Notes under the pieces: generated by a model | Seen by the model: the letters and a program-made list of their open reading frames with translations, nothing else | The model's database searches: none | What the model was told of the DNA's origin: nothing | Part shown: piece by piece, positions 1-11,246 of the stretch | Layout of the letters: every line of letters starts with the position of its first letter | How positions within the stretch are numbered: position 1 is the first letter of the stretch | DNA from: Neospora caninum Liverpool | Taxonomy: Eukaryota > Apicomplexa > Conoidasida > Eucoccidiorida > Sarcocystidae | NCBI RefSeq assembly: GCF_000208865.1 | Contig: NC_018391.1 | Coordinates: 434,001-498,000 of the forward strand | Direction of reading: 5' to 3' | DNA length: 64,000 bases | Made by a program: the position numbers and the translations under genes

Positions 1-840
1 TTGATTTGAGTATCCACAAAAACTTCTGTGTGTTGAAAGGAAATGAAAGAGACTGCGCTGTGACATATTTTTAACGGCACCAGCAGGTTAGAGGAGTTCA
101 ACTTCGTGACTGCCTCGTCTTCATTTGCTTCAATTCTTCGTCTACCCTTTCTTCCAATTCGGTGAAACCAGCTCCAGTGTGGTTTCGTGTAGCTGTGCAG
201 ATCACGTAAAGGGGCCTGTGTGTGAATAAGAGATATCCTTGGTATAAATGGCCATCGATGAGACATCACCTCGTCTTCCACATTTCCGTTTCTTTTCCCT
301 TCCGTGTTTCCGTGTTTCATGCTTCCTCGCCTCGATCTGAAATTTACTTTGCGACTTCACTGCTGGCGCCAGAAGAACGCCCAGGAGCATTCCTTCGTCA
401 TTGTCGCTCTTCACCCTAAGCAGGTCTTCCTGGGACAACACAGATCTGGTTTGTGGCTACGATGCACCAGACAGCTTAGTTGTGGTTTCCCCGCATTATT
501 TGGCATTCCAACCGAGCAAAGGAGCTGTTAGTTTTTGCCCGCGTTTTATACCTATATGAACGCACTGCGTCCCTTCGTCTTAACACAACGAGAAAATACC
601 TGTCGCACTTTTTTTCCAATTCACTGGACTCTCCTTCCAGGGATTTCACTTTCGAATCCTTTACTGTTTTGGACCTCTCGGCTTCAACCTCGTTCGAGGC
701 GCCTCCTGTTCTTTAGCATTATTGACTGCGCCCACGTCCCAACCCTCGGTGTACGTCTGCTTCGTCCTCCAGCGTAGACTGTCATTTTCTACCCCGTTTC
801 TTTCCACGTTTTCTCCGTCTTCCTCTGCGTCATCTGCACG
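1..840 (+). promoter_or_regulatory. Upstream region / 5' UTR of transhydrogenase gene
   Basis: No ORF here has coding character; the six-frame ORFs are short and overlap in several frames. The stretch ends in a pyrimidine-rich tract just before the ATG at 841, which fits a 5' UTR. The ATG has A at -3, the usual coccidian start context. No TATA-like or initiator element can be assigned by eye. Confidence 0.45.
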
Positions 841-3800
841 ATGACGGACATAGACCCTGGTAGTTCCCTTTCCTTGAATTCCCACGACTCCGTTTCCACA
901 TCATGGGGCAGCTGGATCTCCGATCACATGGCCCCTGTGCGGCAACTGCGGGTGAATGTAACGGACTACGAAAATATCATTGAACCCGACGTCTGGTTGC
1001 AAGTGATCTACACCTCTGCGGCCCTCTTCTTCGTTCTCTCGCTCCGGGGTCTCAGTCGACAAGAAAGTGCAAAAATGGGAAACATTTACGGAGTCATTGG
1101 CATGCTCGTGGCAGTTATCGGAACGCTGGTGTCGCCTTTTGTATACGACCGAGCGCTGTGGATTTTTTTCGTCGTCTGCGTCCCTCCTGCGGTTATCTCC
1201 GTTATCGCCGCTATGCTGGTCAAGATGACCTCCATTCCTCAACTGTAAGGGGACGCTATACGTTTAGTTTGAATAAAGGAAAGATAAACAACTAGTTTAT
1301 ATTGAAGAAACAAGAACTTCCTTGTGAAACTAAATACTTTAAAGCAACCTATAGTGGACTAGTACCGTGAGGGAAAGATGAAAAGAACCCAGGGATGGGA
1401 GCGAAAAGAGAGTGAAATTTTAGTCCTAAAATCGCGGGGGGCGCAAGGTGCACAGCCAAAAGAGTCATCCAAACATTCTAAGGTTTGTCAGTCACACGCG
1501 CTCAACGCAGAGGCAAGACTCGGTGTGCGAAGGAAGTGATGCATGCGGGAGTCCGTAGGCTCGTGTACGTCTGAGACAAGGAACCTTGTCGAGCGCGCAA
1601 AACCTTACATTTCGCAAATGTAGACATGTATACGTACAAGGATATGCACGTCAAAACCCACAACTACGACTGTCGCCCTGGGAAAGAATCTCGAGGACAT
1701 AGTAGTTTCAATACGCACCTGAGAGCAAGCAACACAGGGAAACGGAAGACTTACGGGTTTCTGGGTCTTTCTATCGGCCTTTAAAAGAGAACTCTCCTCA
1801 GCGCGCGGATTGCGAGGCTTCTCCATCTACCAACGGATTCCCCACATCTCTCCGAACACTGGAAAACGTTCTCTTCCTCCCTTCTGCCTGCGTGCCGTCT
1901 TTCTGTGCTGCAGAGTGGGGGCGTTGAATGCATTTGGAGGCCTGGCAGCCACACTGGAAAGCTTCGCTCTCTATTTCTCTCCGTACGAGGTCGCAAAGCA
2001 AGAGGCAATGCAGTCTGTGGCAGAGACGCGGTACCTCCAATTCCAGGTATACCAGACTGTCTTCTATCTGACTGGTAAGTCCCAGGCGTCTCGCTCTCTC
2101 CACATATATATATATATATATATATACGTGCGCCCACATGATCACCTTCACGTTATAGACGTGTGAACCCCGCACATGTGTACAGCTACGCTCATATTCT
2201 TCGATGTATCCCTTTCCCGTCCCTCTGTCTCCTTCTCTCTCTCTCCCACTCACTATCTCTTTTTTGCTCCTTTCCCTTCTTCTCTACCTCTCTATTTGTC
2301 ATGGACGTCGATCGCTGTGTCTCGTCAGGGCGCCGTCCATATTTGACTGAGGACTGCTCTCGCCTTTGTGCCCTGTGTGCCTTTCTTAGGCGCTTCAATT
2401 GGAATGATTACCTTTACAGGTTCCTTGGTGGCGTGCGGCAAGCTGTCGGGGTGGGTTGCGTCCAAGCCGCGAGTGATGCCATTGCGCTGCCTGTGGATGC
2501 CCGTCGTCCTCGCGTTGCTTCTGGCGGCGGGTGCGGGGGCGGGCGTGTTGGGACTGGACAACATCCCCGTTGGCGCTGTGTGTCTGTCGCTCTGCACGTT
2601 TTTGTCCGCTCTCTACGGCGTCTGTTTCGTTCTCGCCATCGGCGGCGCCGATATGCCGGTGGTGATTTCGGTGCTAAACAGCGGCAGTGGATGGGCTGGC
2701 GTGTTTGCGGGGTTGACGCTCCAAAACAGCATTATCATCATCGCGGGAGCGTTTGTGGGCGCCTCGGGCATCATTTTGTCCTACGTGATGTGCACGGCGA
2801 TGAATCGGTCTCTCTGCAACGTCCTGCTCGGCGGATTCGGCGACACAGGCCAGGAGACCAGTGAGCAGGCGTTCGCGGGCGAAGCAAAGATCGCCACCAC
2901 CGAGCAAGTCTGCGCGTACCTTCTCGCGTCGAAAAGCGTGGTCATCGTGCCGGGATACGGGATGGCGGTCTCGCACGCCCAGTTCGCCGTCCACGAGTTG
3001 ACGCAGCAGCTACGCGATAGAGGCGCGCAGGTGCGCTTCGCGATCCACCCCGTTGCCGGGCGACTTCCCGGGCACATGAACGTTTTGCTGGCTGAGGCGA
3101 ACGTCCCGTACGACATTGTCTTGTCCATGGACGAAATCAACCAAGACTTTCCTCAGACCGACGCGGTCATTATCATTGGCGCAAACGACACTGTGAACCC
3201 TGCCGCGCAAAACGTGCCCGGATGCCCCATCTACGGAATGCCCGTCCTAGAGGTTTGGAAGGCGAAGAAAGTCATCGTGCTGAAACGGTCCATGCGCGTC
3301 GGCTACGCAGGCGTTGACAACCCGCTCTTCTTCCATTCAAATTGCGAAATGCTCTTGGGAGACGCGAAAGCGTCCCTGCAGAGCCTCATTGCAGATATGG
3401 ACAAACGCGAGCAACCGGGCAAAGACAGCCCTCTCTCGTCCGAAACTCAGACCAACAAAAGCGCCAGGATCGCCGTCAACCTCTCAGGGGACGAAGCGCG
3501 CAAGCAGGACGGAACGCGGACTGGCCTTCTCACAGACAAACCTGAAACCGAGGGCGGAAACGCAGAAACGACGGCGCCAGCAGTGGCTCCAACTGCGGGG
3601 ACGACACCCGTAAGATCACGACGATGCCATAACAAGAGAAACGCCCTTTCCATGTGCATGCACAACCGATATGCATGGGTCTACACAGCGCTCCGCCTCT
3701 CGCACCATCTAACTACAAACATGCACCCAGATACACAAGAAAAAATGAATATGTATATATCTATGAGTATGCCCATATACATGTGTCGGTATTACGAACA

Positions 3801-3861
3801 TACACGTACCTATAAATAGAGAGATGTGTATACACATAAATACATATACATATATATATAT

Positions 3862-3892
<31 letters not shown>

Positions 3893-6122
3893 CATATGCT
3901 TATATGTATACGTGCATGTACATGTAGTCTATGTGCAGATCTACATATGTTTTGTGCGTTTTTGGAAACATTTAGGACGAGGGCGTTTCATATTTTTGCG
4001 AGCGACTCGTGAGGCCTTCGTGTAGATGGCCTCACGAGTCGCTACCTGGGAAAAAGCGAAGGCCTTTCCCGCTCTTGAAAGGACACCTTCCGTTTGCCGT
4101 GTGCACGTCCGCATAAGAGCTGCGTTTTTTCGTTTAACGCTTGTGGGTTTTCGACTGGCAAGTTGGCTTTCCTGGTTTGCCTGTATTTATCAGGCTGCTG
4201 AGACCCTCCCCCCGCTCTTCTTCGTCGGTGTGTTGCGGGAGCGCAGGCCGCTGGAGCGGCGCGTGGCCATGACGCCGAGCGTGGTGAAGATGCTTCGAGA
4301 CCTTCAGCTGGGTTGCATTGTTGAGAGGCACGCAGGCCTTTTGGCGGGGTTTCTGGATGAGCAATTCGTGGAAGCAGGCGCCTTTATCGTCGACACGCCT
4401 GAGGAGGTGGTTCGTCTCTCGCGCGTGATCGTGAAAGTGACGACTTACGACTGCGCAGAGATCGCGCTGGCGAGGACAGCGACGAACCCACAGCCCTCCG
4501 AGAGCGCCGCCGACCCCCCGTTGCCGTCGCTTGTTCTTCCTGCCAAAAAGGAAGTCAGCGAGCGAGATCGTCCCGCTCCGAAAGAAGACCGTGAATCCCC
4601 CCTTCGCTCTTCGGAGAAAGTCTTTGTGGCGGGGTTCATGGGACCCAACACGGCGACAGCACCGCGCGCGTCTGACACTGCTGGTATGAGTTCCGAGGCT
4701 GTCTCGGAACTCTCGCAGGTGGATGAGCTGCTTCGCGCCGCCGTGGCCGCGCCTGATGTCACGCTCATCTCCCTGGACGTCCTCCCTCGGGTGACTGTCG
4801 CCCAGAAGATGGACGTTTTGTCGAGCACGGCGAAGCTCGCGGGATACCGCGCGGTGGTAGAGGCGATTTGGCACTGTGGCCGACTCATGGGCCCGGAAAT
4901 CACCCCCGCAGGGAAGTACCCGCCCGCGAAAGTTCTCGTCGTTGGCGCAGGCGTCGCGGGTTTGCAGGCGATTGGAGACGCACATCGGCTGGGCGCAGAC
5001 GTCCGAGGCTTCGATGTGCGACTCGAGTGTAAAGAACAGGTGGAGTCGATGGGGGGGCGGTTTCTGGCCATGACGTTTGCCGACGAAGACGAAGGCCACG
5101 CGACGGCGGGGGGTTACGCGAAGCCGATGAGTGAAGCGTTTATCCGGAAAGAAATGGAGTTGTTTGCCGAGCAGTGCAGAGAAATCGACATCCTCATCAC
5201 CACAGCCTCGCTTCCGGGCCGACGAGCCCCCAAACTGATTAAAAAGGAACATGTCGACACCATGAAGGCCGGAAGCGTGATCATCGACCTCGCGGCGCCG
5301 ACGGGGGGGAACGTCGAGGTGACGCGACCGGGGGAGACGTTCGTGTACAACGGGAAAGTCACAGTCGTCGGGTGGACAGATCTCCCCTCTCGGATGGCGC
5401 CGCAGGCCTCGGAGATGTTCGCCCGCAACATTTTCAACTTGCTCGAGCACATGGGAGGCGGCCGAGCCTTCGCCGTCAACTTTGACGACGACATCATCCG
5501 CGCAATCACCGTCGCGCGGAACGGGAAACAGACCTACCCGCCGCCGAGAAAAGAAACGGAGCCGGGGAACCCGAACGCGGGGAGTGCAGGGGCTCTGCTC
5601 ACGCGCTCCGCCCCGGACCGCACACAAGAAAATCCGACAAAAACCCGATGGTTGCGAGTGCAGAGGAGCCTGAGCGGCAGATGGCGAGGCATCGTGGCGC
5701 CTCTGGACGTCCTCACGATTCTCGGCATCGCCGCCTTCACCGCACTCTTTGCAGCGACAGCTCCGCCTTCCTTCCCCCCGTTGCTCTTCATCTTCTTCCT
5801 CGCCTGTTACGTCGGCTACCTCCTCGTCTGGAACGTCGCTCCTGCACTTCACACGCCGCTCATGTCAGTCACGAACGCCATCAGCGGAACTGTCCTCGTC
5901 GGCGGGATGCTCGGCATCAGCGCACGCGCGTACGAAACGTTCGACAAAGAAGCGATTTGCCCTCACACCCACCTCGGACCCCTCCAGCCGTTTTACTGTC
6001 ACTCGCGAGGCACGGCCGCGATCGTCTTGAATGCGGTCGCTATTGCCGTTGCATCCATGAATGTGTTTGGCGGCTTCGCTGTCACGCAACGCATGCTCAA
6101 CATGTTCAAGAAGTCGAAGTAG
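841..6122 (+). CDS. NAD(P) transhydrogenase, fused beta-alpha, 4 exons
   Basis: Proton-pumping transhydrogenase: hydride transfer between NAD(H) and NADP(H) coupled to proton movement across a membrane. Exons 841-1244, 1914-2074, 2390-3609 and 4194-6122 join in phase to about 1237 aa. Residues 1-545 equal bacterial PntB: a membrane dII part (exons 1-3), then NADP-binding dIII with [28 protein letters not shown] and [12 protein letters not shown]. Residues 600-1237 equal PntA: NAD-binding dI with Rossmann motif [11 protein letters not shown] (about 846), then C-terminal membrane helices with [21 protein letters not shown]. The beta-before-alpha order is the reverse of the animal enzyme and is known from Eimeria and Entamoeba. 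dI has a roughly 75-residue hydrophilic insert (about 693-768). The start at 841 gives no obvious cleavable presequence, so the membrane it sits in cannot be read from the N-terminus. Confidence 0.95.
2104..2126. repeat. (TA)n microsatellite in transhydrogenase intron 2
   Basis: Uninterrupted alternating AT run inside the 2075-2389 intron, about 30 bases after the GTAAGT donor. It is likely length-polymorphic between strains. Confidence 0.9.
3838..3900. repeat. (TA)n / TATACATA array in transhydrogenase intron 3
   Basis: Low-complexity AT array in the 3610-4193 intron. That intron separates the beta half from the alpha half of the fusion. Confidence 0.85.
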
Positions 6123-7793
6123 GCGAGCAAAAACGCAACCGAGCCGCACAAACGCCCTCAGGAAAAACAAGAGGACTCTAGACTAAGCCAGTGGTCTAGC
6201 TCGTATAGTATATATACTCCCCAGGAAACGCTCGGGGTCACAACCGCATGCAAACAAGTACAAATTTGTACGGGATGCCGAAGTGGACGAATAAAAATGT
6301 GTGGCATACCAGCCTTTCTGCTGCAGCCGCATCTCTACAGAAATACACGTGTGTGTAAATATATTTGAAGAGGTTGTTCTCCACGAGGGAGTGCAGTTTC
6401 CGCCGACCTCGTCTTCCAGTTGGAGTGCCTGCTCGAGTTCGATTTCATCTGAGATTTGCGTCAGTGCCTTCCTTTCCCGTTAACCTCTGTTTTCTTTCCG
6501 TACAGGCAATGCCAAACATAGCCGTTTACACGATTCAGATCAGAGTTTCCGCCACTCGAGACAGACTGCTTCCGGCTCTACTCGATTTTGTCTTTATGCT
6601 CGCACACGAGCGTCCGCGTTACTCTGGCGGCAAACTTCCATTTGCCTCCTTACCTGCAACACCGTTTCCCCGCCTCGCAGGAACCTTCTGTAACCCCATA
6701 TATATACGTATATATGCATATATATACAGCGGAGGAATGCATATATTCGCCGAATCAAAGCTATCTCTTGGCGTTTGTAGCCACGTGTCATCCATCTCAG
6801 ATGCCTATCGACATGGGCATGGTTCATCCCTTCCTCGCTGCCATCCGCCTATAATTTCTTTTCTCTTCCACGTCTCTGGATCCCCTTTGCTTTCTGCCTC
6901 TGCAACGAGTTCCTTTCCCGTTTGACCGATACGCGACAAACTGCCCCAAACACACTCCAGCCTGATCTCTCAGGAAACAGCCACCGCCGCTTCTCTCGTC
7001 GCCTCTCGAAAAAACATTTTCCAACCCAGGGGAAAAAGGGGGAAACTGACAACCGCATGCGGTACCTTCATGCCTGCTGATAGGCACTACGCGACGGGCT
7101 AGTGGTTCGGTTCTTTCCCCGAAGAGAAATCTGGGCAGAGATTTGCACATTTCGGTCCCCCAATGTAAAGCTGCAGGTGGATTTGGAAGACCGAAATCTA
7201 CATATATGGGCACATAAGTGCACATGGAGATGGCTACCCGTGCACACACTGTGGTACAGAAATACGTACACATACATATCTATGTGTATCGACCTCTATT
7301 TGTGTGTCTCTACGTATCACTCTATACTTATATATCTATATCTATACATATACCTCTATCTATGTCTATCTATATCTGCATCTATCTATTAACCTATATT
7401 TAGTTTGCCTATATATCCAAATTTGTGAATCCTCTGTGTCGAGACAAAGATTCTTCCGCGCATAAACAAACAGAAAGCAGACGCCGCAAACGCGGGTTGG
7501 ATAAGGGAAAAGCTGCCATGTCAAAAGACATAGAAAACCTGCCAAGTGCAGAGACAGAGAAAACCTGAGTTTGAACCATATAGGGATTCCTGGGAAAAAC
7601 CGCAGACCTGCAGACACGTGTACACTCGACTTTGTGGACCGCGCAACAGCGACGCGAAATCAAGACTTGTCAGCCATTCTCAAAACACCTGCAGTCCCGG
7701 AACCCTCTCATGCATGCATTTTTCGTCCTTTAACCGGAGACGCAACGCTGCGAGGAGAGACGCCCAGAAAAGTTGAGAAACGTTCGCCATTTT
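6123..7793. other. Convergent spacer between transhydrogenase and CCR4-like gene
   Basis: About 1.7 kb holding the 3' flanks of two convergent genes. It contains short AT arrays (6703-6730, 7262-7400) and a GCATGC palindrome with extra flanking match at 7711-7717. ORFs here are short, overlap on both strands and lack family motifs, so none is called. Confidence 0.6.
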
Positions 7794-8226
7794 TCAAAGG
7801 GGCAGACAAAACTCTGCCATGAGAGCGACGTGGTCCGAAGGGAAACGGGAATTCGGGAGGGCGACCTCTCGCCTGTCACAGACGCAAAGCACGTGAAAAA
7901 CGAAACAAAATATGAGAAACAAATCGAGCACAAACCAAATATCCACGCTAAACCCTACTGCACACAGCCTCTCCTAACCATATAGGTTTATATATATCTA
8001 TATCTATATATATATATATATATATAGATAGATAGATAGATAGATAGATATAACATATGCATATATATTATGTATATATGCATACATATTGTTATTGTGT
8101 ATGTATATGCATATATATTGTGTATAAATATGCACATATATCTCGGTTCTCCACCAGATCGGGTTACGTTTCCGCTGCGCGGGTTCGACGCACCCTTTCG
8201 CTAAATGGTGTGTATGTATATGTATA

Positions 8227-8262
<36 letters not shown>

Positions 8263-9733
8263 TGTATATATACGTGTGTATATTGTGCATATATATGTCG
8301 ATGGATGTGGACGTGTGAACCTAGAGTTGGAAAGATGAGAACGATTTCTGGATGAGGCCTGCCTACAGACTGATCACCTCTCCTTCGGTCTCTTGAAAGA
8401 TCGAAAATCGGCAGGCGTCGATTCGTTCACCGACGCCTTCGCGACGCGCCATGCATGCAGAGAGGCAGCGTTTTTGTGCGCGGGTGACGGAAACGTGCGA
8501 CTGGAGCCGCCAGAGCCAAGCGCGACAGCGCCACGTACTTCAGTTCGTTCTCGTCGGGAATGCTGAGAACAGCCTTGACGGCTACGTTGTCGAAGAAGAT
8601 GTAATCGAGACACCCCTGGAAGTCTCGCGTGAAATTTGTGAAACGTGGCTCCTCGCCGAGCACCTGAAAGCCCAGAGGCGCGACCCGCAAATGACTCTTT
8701 TCCGTCATGCAGATTCTTGAAAACTTTGAGCAGATGAGAGTGAGACACCGACACATTCATCGGCCTCACGGCAACAACTTCTTTTGTTTCATCTGCAGTC
8801 CTGAACCCATCCGCTGGCCTCCACGGCGTGGGGTGTCTTCACTGGTTTCCTCCCGAGAAATCTTTCATCTCGCGACCTGTCGATCTCAGGCTTCCTCCAC
8901 ACGTTCACCTCTCCCTTTGGATCTTTCTCTTTGTCTTTATTCATCTCTATCTATCTCAGTTTGTGCACTTCCGCCGTGTCTCTTAGACGCGCTCCATGTC
9001 GAGATCTATCTCGATCTATCTACAGCTAGCTATAACTATATCTATATATCTATACATATATCTATGTTCACCTGGCTCTTTCTCCCTCTCTACATATATA
9101 TATATATATATATGCAGATGCGCAGTTGCGCCCTTGTTTTCGAAGCTGAATGCATGCGCAGGTCTTTTGCGACGTGTCTCGTTTTGCCTCACTTCCTTGT
9201 AGGCGCTTTGGAAAGGACGAATCGTCAAGGGAGGAACAGCGTCGGCGGGAACGTTCGGATGGAAACTGACGGGATGCTCCGGGTGGGAAGGGAGAACAAG
9301 CCCCTGTGTGAGGAGTCTGGAAGGAAAAGGGAAAATGACGCACGGAGCAGCGAGAAAGACAGCCGAGCAAGTGACGTGCCGAAAAAACGAAAGGAAAACC
9401 CCGACACGCAAGAGTGACGGAGCGCGAGGGAGCGGAAAAAGCAAGGGTAAAACGCCACGGAAAGACGCGGATGAAAACCCACAAAAGAAAGACAGAAGAA
9501 GACAGAGGAAGCCAGAGACACAGGCAGTCAGCCACTCGCACGCGCAGCGTGACCACCTGCCTGAGCCTGCTTCTCTTCGCGAAACATACAACAAAAAAGC
9601 GTGTCGGCTTCTTCCCCAGATTCCACATTCTTCGAACCTCGACACAAAACGTCTCGGATTAGGAACGTATGAATACACAAATACAACGATTTATAACGTT
9701 ATATGTAATTGTCTATATATGTGTATACGCCTG

Positions 9734-9771
<38 letters not shown>

Positions 9772-9775
9772 CCTA

Positions 9776-9806
<31 letters not shown>

Positions 9807-11215
9807 ATATATATATATATATATATATATGCAAATGTGAGCGTAGATGTACATCAATGAATATATATATATATATATGAATATTCATGTAAATTCTTTT
9901 CCTCTTGAAGACTGTACACATACGTGTACATTTGTTTCTATCTCTGGTTCTCTACCCTGTCCTTCATCGTTCTCGTCGATGCAAATCCTTGATTTCTTTT
10001 GCTCGTTTCTTTCCGCGCAGTTCTCCTGGTCGTCTCTCTCCTCTCTCCACCCTCCTAAGACGTCGATTTCCTTTCCTCTCTCTATCCGTGCCTCTCCTGG
10101 TTTCTTTGCGCCGTCGCAGAGGCCTTACTGGTAAACGCCGCTGTGGCGGCGACTCTCTGCGTTCTTGCAGTTTCCTTCTTTCTCCCGACCGTTCGGTCCA
10201 GCAGCCTTGCTGACGCTCTACAAAAAGAAGACATGAAACAGCGGAAGTGCAAACACGCGGCTCGCATGAAAAAGGAAGAAGAAACGCGGGGGAAAACGGC
10301 GAGAAACAGGCAGTTTCAAGGAATAAGCGATTCGCAATAGTATACAGTTACGTACATGGTTAAATACGGATATACACACGAACAGAGAGATATAGAGATA
10401 TACATCTCTCAATATAGAGAGAGACGTCTTTGTACTTGGATAAACAATAGAGATAGAGGTAAACGCAGAGCGATAAAGACATGCATGTGCGCCTAGCGAG
10501 AGGGAGATATCTATCAGAATAGAGATATAAATGCATCCGTATGTAAATGTTTCCAGAGAGAGACACGTAGTTGGACCTATTCTTCCTAAGCATGTGTTGG
10601 GGCTGAAAACACGAGACAGGCTCGAACGTTTGCGTTTTGCCGTTTCCCCTGGCGCTGCAGACCTGGAAAGGCATGGAGTTGAAGTCGCCGCCAATGATAA
10701 GCGGGGAGTCTCTGACGAGCCCGAAAGCCGTTTCTCCTCTCTCTGGGCTTCCTTCTTGCGCCGTATCAGACTCTTCGCTTCCTTTTCCTTTACCGTCTCT
10801 TTCACCCTCTCTCTGCGTCTCCCCTCGCCCACCTTCCGCCGCGGAAACCGCCCCGGTCTCTCCATTCTCTCTTCTCGCTTCTCGCCGTCTCCCCGCTGGG
10901 AGTTGGCCTCCTGACGGTTTCTCCTCCGCGTCCTTTTCCCGTTCCTCCACGTAGCGCCGAAGGCTGCCGGCAAGCAGGAAGGCCTGCACGAGTTTCACTT
11001 CCGGTTGCCTAGGGTCCCAAAACACGTGCGTCGTGCACACGTGGACAATTTGTCCCGTCTGAACGGAAAGGTGGGAAAGCCGCGAAGACACAAAAAAAAC
11101 AAAAACCTCCACCCACCGCGCAGACGCACCACGACGCGAGAAGCACAAACTCCCATCTTGCCTACAGGAGCCCTTTATACATGGCACATTCATATATATC
11201 TATATATAAGTAGAC

Positions 11216-11246
<31 letters not shown>

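Noticed and set aside
4134..5852. 572-codon minus-strand ORF
   Set aside because: Exact antisense of the transhydrogenase alpha half; no motifs, His/Arg-rich composition typical of a shadow of G+C-rich coding DNA.
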